A DNA stretch of 57,563 nt from CAYSAD01 sp964428955 (GTDB taxonomy: Bacteria > Patescibacteriota > Saccharimonadia > Saccharimonadales > Saccharimonadaceae). The stretch spans positions 1-57,563 of the forward strand of contig CAYSAD010000005.1 in assembly GCA_964428955.1 (NCBI GenBank), written 5' to 3'. Position numbers and translations under genes: made by a program. This document shows positions 42,789-50,595 of the stretch, piece by piece (the stretch's first letter is position 1; every line of letters begins with the position of its first letter). The notes below the pieces were generated by a model. The model was not told the DNA's origin. It saw only the letters and a program-made list of their open reading frames with translations, and did not search any database.

Positions 42789-43024
42789 TGAATATCGATA
42801 CTATCTTACAAATCGTTATGCTGGTTTCGGCCGTACTTATGATTGTGTGTATTTTATTGCAACAGCGTGGTGCTAGTCTTGGTGCAGGCTTCGGTAGTTC
42901 TGGCGAGTTGTATACGACACGACGTGGTTTTGATAAGAACTTGTATGAAGCGACCATCGTATTGGCTGTTATTTTCGTACTCTCTATTCTAGCTGGACTA
43001 TTGATACCGGCTTTTAACTTGTAG
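42788..43024 (+). CDS. secG: Preprotein translocase subunit SecG
   Basis: 78 residues, two transmembrane helices at about 5-24 and 55-76, separated by LLQQRGASLGAGFGSSGELY and TTRRGFDK, the SecG signature. Part of the SecYEG channel. The ATG at 42788 has GAGGAG 8 nt upstream and overlaps the stop of the upstream gene. Confidence 0.93.
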   Translation: MNIDTILQIVMLVSAVLMIVCILLQQRGASLGAGFGSSGELYTTRRGFDKNLYEATIVLAVIFVLSILAGLLIPAFNL

Positions 43025-43045
43025 CCAAGGTCAATTTCGCCCACT

Positions 43046-44830
43046 ATGGATGATAAAAAATCAAACTGGCAGCGCTTCCAACGACTGAGTTTCGATAGCC
43101 GAACGGTAGCTCGTCGCGCTCGTAAAGCCGAAACGGCCACTATACGTCATGCTCGGAAGTTTCTAGCGAGGCGACTCAACAACGCACTTGATGTCCGTCG
43201 TCACATCGTCCAGTGGTTGATTGGTGTCAGTCTTTTGATTATAGCGGTAGGTCTGCAGGTTGTCTGGATACAACACAGTTACACCAAGACGGTCGGCGTA
43301 TCAGGGGGTACCTATGCCGAGGCGACTATTGGATCGGTTAAATCGCTCAATCCACTCTATGCTTCATCGAGTACCGAGACATCGGTCAGTCGGCTAGTGT
43401 TCTCGTCGTTACTGCAGTATGATCCAACCGGTCATTTATCGGGCGACCTGGCGAAGAAAGTCGCCGTCGATAAATCCGGTAAGGTTTACACGGTTACGCT
43501 GCGCAATAATATTCACTGGCATGATGGTACGACGCTGACCGCTAATGATGTCATCTTCACGCTCAATCTCATTCGCAATCCGGTCGTTCGTTCGCCACTT
43601 AGGAACCAATGGCGCGACATTCCAGCTGAAGCACTCGATCCAACAACCGTGCAGTTCACGCTGCCATCGGTCTATGCGGCGTTTCCACACGCCCTGACAT
43701 TTCCGGTATTACCAGAGCATTTATTGGGATCGGTTGAACCAAGCGAATTGCGTGAAAACGCGTTCAGTTTGTCACCGGTTGGCAGTGGCCCGTTTCAGTT
43801 CAAGCTATTGCAAACCGATGGCAACCAGCGGATCGTCAATCTAATAGCCTTTAAGGATTACTTTCGTGGTACGCCGAAAATCGGCCGATTCGAAATTCAT
43901 GGTTTTGAAACTCCGGCCGACATTACCGCCGCTCTCAAAAGCGGTCAGGTAAACGCCGCGGCTGACTTACCAAGTGCACCGAGCCTTAGCAGTAAACAAG
44001 ATTACCAACTCACAACCAGGTCGTTAAATGATGGCGTCTATGCGTTTTTCAACACGTCACGTCCGGATTTGAAAGACAAAACTGTCCGTCGGGCGTTACA
44101 AGAGGGCTTGGATGTAACGGCGCTCAGAAAATCACTCGGTGACAATACGATCTCGCTTGACCTACCGTTCGTGGCTGGACAACTCGATGGTGTCAGTCTG
44201 CCAACCGTACCTAGCTACAATCAAAAAACAGCCGAACAACTTCTCTCTAAAGATGGCTGGCAACAAAAAGGCGAATTCCGTTATAAAAAAGGTAAGCGAT
44301 TGACGCTCAACGTCGTCACGATTAAAAACTCACGCTATGAAATCATCACAGCGGCTATGAAGAAAGATTGGCATGCACTAGGGGTCGATGTACAAGTTGC
44401 AACGGTCGATCTGCAAGACCCAGCTCAGGATTTTCGCCGTAATACTTTGCAGCCGCGAGCCTACGATGTCTTGGTGTACGAGATTTCCATCGGTGCCGAC
44501 CCAGACGTCTATGCGTTCTGGCACTCTTCGCAGGTTGGTGAACGTGGTTTGAACTTGTCAGTATATCAAAACCCAATTGTCGATGACGCCTTGGCTAGCG
44601 CTCGTAGCCGTAATGAGCCAGAGCTACGAGATTTGAAGTATCAAGCCTTCGCTAAGCAATGGGTCAGTGACGTGCCAGCAATCGGCTTGTATCAGTCGCA
44701 GCTTAATTATGTTGCCAACAATCAACTTAGTGCCATAAAACCTGGCCAGAAACTGATTTCAAGTTACGACCGTTATGCAACCGTACTCTACTGGACGGCT
44801 GCTCGCGGTTCGGTTTACAATACACCGTAA
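43046..44830 (+). CDS. Family 5 peptide-binding protein with N-terminal membrane anchor
   Basis: 594 residues. A cytoplasmic, strongly basic segment (1-55) precedes one transmembrane helix (about 54-76). The rest is a DppA/OppA-like SBP_bac_5 domain: GSVKSLNPLYASSSTETSVSR, HWHDGTTLTANDVIFTLNLI, and DPDVYAFWHSSQ near the end. There is no lipobox Cys. Genes for the usual oligopeptide permease and ATPase are not adjacent, so the partner must be elsewhere or the protein may work alone as a surface peptide binder. Located 22 bp after secG. Confidence 0.9.
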   Translation: MDDKKSNWQRFQRLSFDSRTVARRARKAETATIRHARKFLARRLNNALDVRRHIVQWLIGVSLLIIAVGLQVVWIQHSYTKTVGVSGGTYAEATIGSVKSLNPLYASSSTETSVSRLVFSSLLQYDPTGHLSGDLAKKVAVDKSGKVYTVTLRNNIHWHDGTTLTANDVIFTLNLIRNPVVRSPLRNQWRDIPAEALDPTTVQFTLPSVYAAFPHALTFPVLPEHLLGSVEPSELRENAFSLSPVGSGPFQFKLLQTDGNQRIVNLIAFKDYFRGTPKIGRFEIHGFETPADITAALKSGQVNAAADLPSAPSLSSKQDYQLTTRSLNDGVYAFFNTSRPDLKDKTVRRALQEGLDVTALRKSLGDNTISLDLPFVAGQLDGVSLPTVPSYNQKTAEQLLSKDGWQQKGEFRYKKGKRLTLNVVTIKNSRYEIITAAMKKDWHALGVDVQVATVDLQDPAQDFRRNTLQPRAYDVLVYEISIGADPDVYAFWHSSQVGERGLNLSVYQNPIVDDALASARSRNEPELRDLKYQAFAKQWVSDVPAIGLYQSQLNYVANNQLSAIKPGQKLISSYDRYATVLYWTAARGSVYNTP

Positions 44831-44837
44831 TTTAAGT

Positions 44838-44977
44838 TATAATCAGTCGGGTTCACCCTCGTTAATAATGCATAACTAATGACGGACGGCTGCGTGAAAT
44901 ATGAATAGTTTGTAGACGCGCGTTAGTTATATCGTCTGAGATGACATAAAACTAATAGTTCTTCGTAAAGTAAGTAT
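44838..44977 (+). promoter_or_regulatory. tRNA-Leu promoter and hairpin-containing leader
   Basis: TATAAT at 44838-44843 lies about 135 nt before the tRNA. Between them ATAACTAATG and CGTTAGTTAT can form a 10-bp stem enclosing an inner GCGT/ACGC stem. No ORF with a good start is visible in the leader. Confidence 0.4.
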
Positions 44978-45064
44978 GCACTGGTGGCGGAATTGGTAGA
45001 CGCGTCAGCTTGAGGGGCTGGTGCCCTTCGGGGCGTGGAAGTTCAAGTCTTCTCCAGTGCACCA
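44978..45064 (+). tRNA. tRNA-Leu (GAG)
   Basis: Acceptor stem GCACTGG/CCAGTGC, encoded CCA at the end, D-arm with GGTAGAC, long variable arm and the T-loop GTTCAAG. The anticodon stem CAGC/GCTG holds the loop TTGAGGG, anticodon GAG at 45012-45014, reading CUC and CUU. Confidence 0.95.
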
Positions 45065-45074
45065 AATTGAAAAC

Positions 45075-45116
45075 GGCTCATCGAGGCAGCGAAAGCGACC
45101 TAGGGAGCTATTTTTT
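45075..45116. terminator. Terminator of tRNA-Leu, overlapping tetR 3' end
   Basis: GCTC/GAGC outer stem, AGG/CCT and a GC-GAAA-GC inner hairpin, then TTTTTT at 45111-45116. It overlaps the last codons of the reverse tetR gene. Confidence 0.55.
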
Positions 45117-45887
45117 ATTTGATTTTTCCGAATAGCCGATAATCAATCGCAACGAATCTTCGAATTCATCATAACCAGCCACGGCATCTGCGAGTGTTTC
45201 TTGTATACTTCGACTCATCAACGGATATTCTTCCCGTAGTGCCTTACTCCAAATAAAATCTTTAACTTCGTCGAGTGACGGGGCGGCTTGTTCTTCGATG
45301 ACGTTACCGAAGACAAAGTGAACAACCGTGCTAACCAGCAAATTGGCTTCCTTTAACTCGATACCAGCACTCAATAGTGATTGCATGGAGACTTCAAACA
45401 ACTTCATCAACGTGACGGCTGGGTACAGGTGCGCGCCAGCTACTACACGAGCACCGTCGCGGTGGGCTTGCATAGCATGGCGTAACCGGTTACAGATTCC
45501 AGCCAACCAATCTTGCCAAGGCTCGTCATCACGGCGCGGTATAAGCTCTTTGAATTCAGCTCGCAGAATTGCTTCAGCCATATAGTCAATCAATGATTCC
45601 TTGTTTTTAAAATGCCAATATAATGCCGGTGCTTGCATGTCCAATCGGTTGGCAACTTTTCGCAATGATAGATTATTCAAACCTTCTTCATCGAGTAGTT
45701 CAAGCGCAGCGTCGATGATCTTTTGTTGACTGTCGTTTGGCACGTGACGAGCACGTGTTAGCCGTTCGCGGGCGCGTTCGAATCGCTTATCAATTAGCAG
45801 GCGTCGATGATCTATCTGTTCATGCATACGCATGCGCTGTTGCTCAAGCTTTTCAAGTCGCCGGTCGTGTTTACTGTCATCATCCAT
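45108..45887 (-). CDS. TetR-family transcriptional regulator
   Basis: 259 residues. An unusual charged N-terminal extension (1-50, rich in Arg, Glu and His, coiled-coil-like) precedes the helix-turn-helix DNA-binding domain near 55-105 (IDAALELLDEEGLNNLSLRKV, APALYWHFKNKESLIDY). The C-terminal ligand domain resembles TetR_C of tetracycline-type repressors. It is divergent from an ABC exporter operon, with two palindromic operators between, the classic arrangement for drug-responsive repression and autoregulation. A reverse TATACT box (45901-45896) lies 8 nt before its ATG. Confidence 0.92.
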   Translation of the reverse strand: MDDDSKHDRRLEKLEQQRMRMHEQIDHRRLLIDKRFERARERLTRARHVPNDSQQKIIDAALELLDEEGLNNLSLRKVANRLDMQAPALYWHFKNKESLIDYMAEAILRAEFKELIPRRDDEPWQDWLAGICNRLRHAMQAHRDGARVVAGAHLYPAVTLMKLFEVSMQSLLSAGIELKEANLLVSTVVHFVFGNVIEEQAAPSLDEVKDFIWSKALREEYPLMSRSIQETLADAVAGYDEFEDSLRLIIGYSEKSNKK

Positions 45888-45895
45888 TGTAGTTT

Positions 45896-45962
45896 AGTAT
45901 AGCAGTTGACAACAAAATTTAACAGTGTTAAATTAAGAATAACTAATCATTAACACTGTTAA
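45896..45962. promoter_or_regulatory. Divergent promoters with two TetR operator palindromes
   Basis: Forward promoter TTGACA (45906-45911), 17 bp, TAAATT (45929-45934). Operator 1, a perfect 19-bp palindrome with core TTAACA-G-TGTTAA, covers 45916-45934 and thus the forward -10 and the reverse -35 region. Operator 2, TTAACA-C-TGTTAA, covers 45950-45962, directly at the drr Shine-Dalgarno. Centres are 31 bp apart, about three helical turns, so both sites face the same side. Confidence 0.85.
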
Positions 45963-45969
45963 GGAGCGT

Positions 45970-46935
45970 ATGAAAAAAACAGCAAAACTAGCAGTCGATG
46001 CTCGAGGGCTCGTTAAGACATTCGGTGATAACCGGGCGGTTGATGGTGTCGACTTACAAGTACCAACCGGCAGTATTTATGCCGTGCTGGGTCCGAACGG
46101 CGCCGGTAAAACTACCGTCATAAACATGCTTGCCACTCTATTGAAACAAGACGCCGGTAGTGCCAAAATCTTTGGCCATGATGTTGAAAAGGAGCCGCAA
46201 ATCATCCGGCAGCTTATCGGCGTAACTGGCCAATATGCCTCAGTCGACGAAAATATGTCAGCCGTCGAGAACCTAATTATCTTTTCGCGCCTGCTTGGTC
46301 TCAGTAAAACCGAGGCTCGTCAAAAGACAGCCGAATTATTGGAAGAGTTTAGTCTGACCGAAGCTGCCAAACGGCCACTGTCGAAGTTTTCCGGAGGTAT
46401 GCGCCGCCGACTTGATTTGGCTGCTAGCTTGATTGCCCAACCACCCCTGATTTTCTTAGACGAACCAACCACTGGCCTCGATCCGCGTACCCGCAACCAA
46501 ATGTGGGACACGATTCGCCGATTAGTTGCGACTGGCTCGACGGTCCTTTTAACAACCCAATATCTTGATGAGGCCGATCAATTGGCCGATCGCATTGCGG
46601 TTATCGATCGCGGTAAGGTTGTGGCTGAGGGTACGGGCAAGGAGTTGAAAGCTTCAATTGGCACCGCTACGTTGCAGTTGCAACTCGAAACGGCAAAAGA
46701 TGTCAGCGAAGCTTCAAAACTTGTTCAGAAAGTACTTGGCGTCAAACCAGCTACGCCACGCGCCGGACATTTGACGGCACCGATGGCTGACCCTGACAAG
46801 GTAACTGATTTATTAGTTGGTCTGCGTACTGCTGGTATTCACCTCAGCGGAGTCAGTGTGCAAGAGCCAACGCTCGATGAAGTGTTCCTAACGTTAACCG
46901 GTAATGTAAAACCAGAAAAGAAAGGTAAAAAGTAA
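45970..46935 (+). CDS. DrrA-type ABC exporter ATPase
   Basis: 321 residues with AAGGAG at 45961-45966. Walker A GPNGAGKTTVI near 40, signature FSGGMRRRLDLA near 140, Walker B PLIFLDEPTTGLDPRTR near 158 and the TTQYLDEADQLADR H-loop region near 190. The C-terminal domain is that of daunorubicin-resistance ATPases. With the permease it would export hydrophobic drugs or lipids. Repressed, by inference, by the divergent TetR protein. Confidence 0.94.
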   Translation: MKKTAKLAVDARGLVKTFGDNRAVDGVDLQVPTGSIYAVLGPNGAGKTTVINMLATLLKQDAGSAKIFGHDVEKEPQIIRQLIGVTGQYASVDENMSAVENLIIFSRLLGLSKTEARQKTAELLEEFSLTEAAKRPLSKFSGGMRRRLDLAASLIAQPPLIFLDEPTTGLDPRTRNQMWDTIRRLVATGSTVLLTTQYLDEADQLADRIAVIDRGKVVAEGTGKELKASIGTATLQLQLETAKDVSEASKLVQKVLGVKPATPRAGHLTAPMADPDKVTDLLVGLRTAGIHLSGVSVQEPTLDEVFLTLTGNVKPEKKGKK

Positions 46936-47750
46936 TGGCCTCAACTCAAATTATGCCAGGCGCTGAGCGTCAGCTTGTCAACCACACCAGCTTACGTCAA
47001 TCGGTCAGTAATTCACTGACGATGGCCTACCGTGGCGTCTTGAAAATTCGTCGCACTCCGGAGCAATTGTTTGACGTCACGTTCCAGCCGATCCTATTCA
47101 CGTTGATGTTTACCTATATTTTCGGTGGTGCTATAGCCGGTGACGTAGCGAGCTACTTGCCGATTATCATTCCCGGTATTTTGATTCAAACCGTTATTAC
47201 CACCTCCGTCGTAACGGGCGTTCAGCTGCGGGAAGATATGGACAAGGGAGTTTTTAATCGTTTCAAGTCACTGCCGATTGCACGGATTTCGCCGCTGGCT
47301 GGTGCATTGTTGGCTGATACCATCCGCTATGGTATTGCGACAGTTCTGACTTTCGTGATGGGCTACATCATGGGTTGGCGGCCCGATGCTGGGATTCTTG
47401 GCGTGGTTGCTGGCGGTCTGCTAACAGTTGCGTTCGCTTGGTGTATCAGTTGGATCTTCGCGTTTTTCGGCGTGTTGGCTCGCAGTGCTTCGAGCGTACA
47501 GGGGATTTCACTGTTAATTCTGTTTCCATTAACATTTCTTTCAAACGCTTTCGTACCAGTTGATACTATGCCAACGTGGTTACAATGGTTCGTGAACGGT
47601 AACCCGATTTCACATCTGATTACTGCTGTCCGAGAGTTAACCAGTGCCGGTACGCTTGGAGTAGATTTTTGGCTGTCACTACTTGGTGCTGCCGTTGTTG
47701 TCGCTATCTTCGCGCCACTGACGGTTCGTGCCTACATGCGCAAAGCTTAA
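46935..47750 (+). CDS. DrrB-type ABC-2 exporter permease
   Basis: 271 residues, six hydrophobic helices. Family motifs: RTPEQLFDVTFQPILFTLMFTY-type segment near 38, GILIQTVI near 82, REDMDKGVFNRFKSLPIAR near 100 and FPLTFLSNAFVPVDTMPTWL near 195-214. Starts one base into the ATPase stop (TAATG). Confidence 0.93.
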   Translation: MASTQIMPGAERQLVNHTSLRQSVSNSLTMAYRGVLKIRRTPEQLFDVTFQPILFTLMFTYIFGGAIAGDVASYLPIIIPGILIQTVITTSVVTGVQLREDMDKGVFNRFKSLPIARISPLAGALLADTIRYGIATVLTFVMGYIMGWRPDAGILGVVAGGLLTVAFAWCISWIFAFFGVLARSASSVQGISLLILFPLTFLSNAFVPVDTMPTWLQWFVNGNPISHLITAVRELTSAGTLGVDFWLSLLGAAVVVAIFAPLTVRAYMRKA

Positions 47751-47768
47751 AACGAGGGAGCCATCTGT

Positions 47769-47774
47769 TATAAT
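47769..47774 (+). promoter_or_regulatory. -10 box of tRNA-Cys/tRNA-Leu transcript
   Basis: TATAAT, 10 nt before the tRNA-Cys 5' end, with TTAAAA 16 bp upstream. Confidence 0.65.
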
Positions 47775-47784
47775 TGTCGTGGAT

Positions 47785-47858
47785 GGCGCGTTGGCGGAGC
47801 AGTTACGCAGCGGTCTGCAAAACCGCGTAGACGGGTGCAACTCCCGTACGTGCCTCCA
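47785..47858 (+). tRNA. tRNA-Cys (GCA)
   Basis: Acceptor GGCGCGT/ACGTGCC with one wobble pair, discriminator T, encoded CCA. Anticodon stem GCGGT/ACCGC around CTGCAAA gives anticodon GCA. T-arm ACGGG-TGCAACT-CCCGT. Confidence 0.95.
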
Positions 47859-47861
47859 TAT

Positions 47862-47949
47862 GCGCGGATGGTGGAATTGGTAGACACGAGAGACTTAAAA
47901 TCTCTTGACCATTACGGTCGTGCGGGTTCAAGTCCCGCTCTGCGCACCA
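47862..47949 (+). tRNA. tRNA-Leu (TAA)
   Basis: Acceptor GCGCGGA/TCTGCGC, CCA encoded, D-loop with GGTAGAC, long variable arm. The anticodon loop CTTAAAA gives TAA. It follows tRNA-Cys by 3 nt, so both come from one transcript. Confidence 0.95.
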
Positions 47950-47959
47950 CATCTGATTC

Positions 47960-47987
47960 AATTCGACGTCATATGCGTCGAATTTTT
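47960..47987 (+). terminator. Rho-independent terminator of tRNA pair
   Basis: AATTCGACG and CGTCGAATT pair around TCATATG, followed by T residues. Confidence 0.85.
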
Positions 47988-48000
47988 CACGCTAAAATGC

Positions 48001-48006
48001 TATAAT
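48001..48006 (+). promoter_or_regulatory. -10 box of lemA
   Basis: TATAAT about 37 nt before the lemA ATG, which has its own Shine-Dalgarno GAGGGG at 48028-48033: a leadered gene. Confidence 0.6.
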
Positions 48007-48043
48007 GAAACTACAATCAAACTATACGAGGGGATAAGAAAAC

Positions 48044-48607
48044 ATGACTATTCTATGGATAATTCTCGGCGTCATCGTCGTAGTAGCACTGTTCCTGTGG
48101 CTGACCTACAATTCACTAGTAACGCTACGTGTTCGGGTCGATGAAGCCTGGAGCGATATTACGGTACAGTTGAAGCGTCGGCTCGACTTGATTCCAAATC
48201 TGGTCAATAGTGTTAAAGGTTATGCTGCGCATGAAAAGACTGTCTTTGAAGAAGTTACTGAGGCTCGTGCTAACGCGCTGAATGCCAAGGGTGTTAAAGA
48301 GACGGCTGCGGCTGAGAACCAATTCGAAGGTGCTTTGAAGAGTCTGTTTGCCGTAGCTGAAGCCTATCCGGACCTCAAAGCTAGCCAGAACTTCATGGAA
48401 CTGCAGAACGAGCTGGTTGACACCGAAGATAAGATCCAGGCATCCCGCCGTTTCTATAACGGTGGTGTTCGTGATCTCAATACTAAGATTCAGATTTTTC
48501 CAAACAATGTTTTTGCCAGCATGCTTGGTTTTAAGAAGCGTGAATTCTTTGAGCTCGATGAAGCCGAAACAGCTCAAGCTGAAAAACCAGTCGACGTTAA
48601 GTTTTAA
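48044..48607 (+). CDS. lemA: LemA-family protein
   Basis: 187 residues. One N-terminal transmembrane helix (3-22) and a helical-bundle domain: WSDITVQLKRRLDLIPNLVNSVKGYAAHE near 38-66, a common LemA block, and FYNGGVRDLNTKIQIFPNN near 143. Function is poorly known; it is often found with the HtpX protease, as here (30 bp apart), suggesting membrane-protein quality control. Confidence 0.94.
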   Translation: MTILWIILGVIVVVALFLWLTYNSLVTLRVRVDEAWSDITVQLKRRLDLIPNLVNSVKGYAAHEKTVFEEVTEARANALNAKGVKETAAAENQFEGALKSLFAVAEAYPDLKASQNFMELQNELVDTEDKIQASRRFYNGGVRDLNTKIQIFPNNVFASMLGFKKREFFELDEAETAQAEKPVDVKF

Positions 48608-48636
48608 CGTAAGCAAAGCAAGCTAAGCTAACTTTT

Positions 48637-49512
48637 ATGTACGGAGCAATCGCAGCCAACAAACGAAATACCATCTTTATCATGGCCGCGTTCATCGGCT
48701 TGATTAGTGCTATCGGCTATCTCGTTAGTTTATATTTCGGAAACACGTCGATTACCTTGTGGGTTATTGCCGGTGCAGCGATTTACAGTTTGATTCAGTA
48801 TTTCGCGGCCGCTAAGCTCGCGGTTGCCATGACCGGGGCAAAAGAAATCGTGAAACGTGATAATCCCAGACTATTTCGTATCGTCGAAAACTTGGCTATC
48901 ACGGACGGATTACCAACACCGAAGATATATATCGTTGATGATCCGGCACCGAATGCCTTCGCGACAGGCCGTGACCCGAAACACGCTATCGTGGCTGCAA
49001 CCTCAGGGATTTTGGAAATCATGGACGACCGCGAGCTTGAGGCGGTGATGGCGCATGAAATGAGTCATGTTAAGAATTACGACATTCGTATCAGTATGAT
49101 CGCCTTTGGCTTGGTCAGTGCTGTCGGTATTTTATCGGACATCGTGATGCGGATGATGTTCTTCGGTGATAACCGTAATAACAACGCGAACCCAATCGTT
49201 TTGGTGCTGGGAATCGTAATCGTTATTTTGGCGCCGATCATGGCGGCGATCGTACAGATGGCAATTAGTCGGCAGCGTGAATATTTGGCAGATGCTAGCG
49301 GCATCATGACGACGCGTGACTCCGAAGGCTTGGCCAGTGCACTCGAGAAACTAGAGGAGTATGGCCAACCAATGCGGCGTCAATCCACCTCAACGGCCCA
49401 TTTGTTTTTCAATAATCCACTGAAGCCTGGTAGTTTGGCAAAGTTGTTTAGTACGCACCCACCTATTCAGGATCGCATTGCCAGGTTGCGTGCTAACGCG
49501 AATAAATTTTAA
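48637..49512 (+). CDS. htpX: HtpX membrane metalloprotease
   Basis: 291 residues. Two N-terminal helices, then the zinc site AVMAHEMSHVKNYD near 135 (HExxH) with a downstream Glu in REYLADASGI near 213, and two further helices near 150-205. Degrades misfolded membrane proteins. Ends with FSTHPPIQDRIARL, the usual C-terminal block. Confidence 0.95.
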   Translation: MYGAIAANKRNTIFIMAAFIGLISAIGYLVSLYFGNTSITLWVIAGAAIYSLIQYFAAAKLAVAMTGAKEIVKRDNPRLFRIVENLAITDGLPTPKIYIVDDPAPNAFATGRDPKHAIVAATSGILEIMDDRELEAVMAHEMSHVKNYDIRISMIAFGLVSAVGILSDIVMRMMFFGDNRNNNANPIVLVLGIVIVILAPIMAAIVQMAISRQREYLADASGIMTTRDSEGLASALEKLEEYGQPMRRQSTSTAHLFFNNPLKPGSLAKLFSTHPPIQDRIARLRANANKF

Positions 49513-49518
49513 AAATCC

Positions 49519-50595
49519 ATGGCGACTACGAAAAAAAAGACGATCAAACGAAAATTAGCTACTGAAAAAGTCGCGTCACTTTCAAGGCGTCAAAAAGTAG
49601 TAGCCAAGTGGCGACGCGTACAAAATCGTCGTCGTCAGTTCTTAGGCCGTCGTCCGCATCGCAGTTTTCGCCGGACGAAGCGGCGTGATTATGTGCGTTC
49701 GTTAAAATTACCAGGCTATGTTAGTTTTACCGGTGAAGTCTTCAGAACATTACGAGTTCACAGACGAACTTTTTTCTATCTGATTCTTTTATATTCACTA
49801 CTTAGCATATTCTTAGTTGGTCTAGCCTCACAAGATACATTCAATCAATTGTCAGATACACTCAAACAAACCGGTGGCGATATTTTAAGTGGCACGTGGG
49901 GTCAGATTGGCGGTGCGGCGTTATTACTTTTTGTCGGAGCCAGTGGAAACTTGAGCACTCAACCTAGTCAGTCACAACAGATCTTTGGAGCACTTCTTTT
50001 AATCTTATTATGGCTAACCACGGTGTGGTTGCTACGAGCGTTCCTAGCCGGAAAAAAACCACGGTTACGTGATGCTATTTATAACAGCGCTGCACCACTA
50101 ATATCAACACTACTATTGTTTATATTGCTTTTAGTTCAGCTATTACCGCTTGGGTTCGCTTTACTTACGTTTGCGGCCTGGTTTACGACTGATGGGGCTA
50201 TCGCGATGTTATTTAGTCTCGGTGGCGCACTACTTGTCTCTCTGTCATTTTACTTCATAGTGAGTACACTGATGGCCTTGGTCGTGATAACACTACCAGG
50301 TATGTACCCTTGGCAGGCAATTAAAACGGCGGGTGATTTGGTCGTTGGTCGTCGACTTCGTCTATTGTTACGCTTTTTGTGGGTCTTCTTCGTAGTCATC
50401 ATTGCGTGGGCTGTGACTATGATTCCATTGATAATTTTTACGAAGTGGTTGCAAGATGCGGTTACATGGACAGCCTGGATTCCGATTGTACCTCTAGCCT
50501 TTTTGATCCTCTCATCGATGACTATATTGTTTGTCGCGAGCTACGTATATCTGCTCTATAGGAAGGTAGTTGACGATGGTAGTGCACCCGCCTAA
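49519..50595 (+). CDS. Polytopic membrane protein with very basic N-terminus
   Basis: 358 residues. The first 85 residues hold about thirty Lys/Arg, including RRVQNRRRQFLGRRPHRSFR, and no hydrophobic stretch. About six or seven transmembrane helices follow from residue 92. The C-terminal half resembles membrane domains of the glycerophosphodiester phosphodiesterase type, but no enzyme domain is present. The basic segment could bind nucleic acid, ribosomes or acidic phospholipid. Overlaps the ligA start by 20 bp. Confidence 0.75.
   Translation: MATTKKKTIKRKLATEKVASLSRRQKVVAKWRRVQNRRRQFLGRRPHRSFRRTKRRDYVRSLKLPGYVSFTGEVFRTLRVHRRTFFYLILLYSLLSIFLVGLASQDTFNQLSDTLKQTGGDILSGTWGQIGGAALLLFVGASGNLSTQPSQSQQIFGALLLILLWLTTVWLLRAFLAGKKPRLRDAIYNSAAPLISTLLLFILLLVQLLPLGFALLTFAAWFTTDGAIAMLFSLGGALLVSLSFYFIVSTLMALVVITLPGMYPWQAIKTAGDLVVGRRLRLLLRFLWVFFVVIIAWAVTMIPLIIFTKWLQDAVTWTAWIPIVPLAFLILSSMTILFVASYVYLLYRKVVDDGSAPA

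Noticed and set aside
47905..48144. Forward ORF of 79 codons
   Set aside because: Begins inside tRNA-Leu(TAA), crosses its terminator and ends within lemA in another frame.
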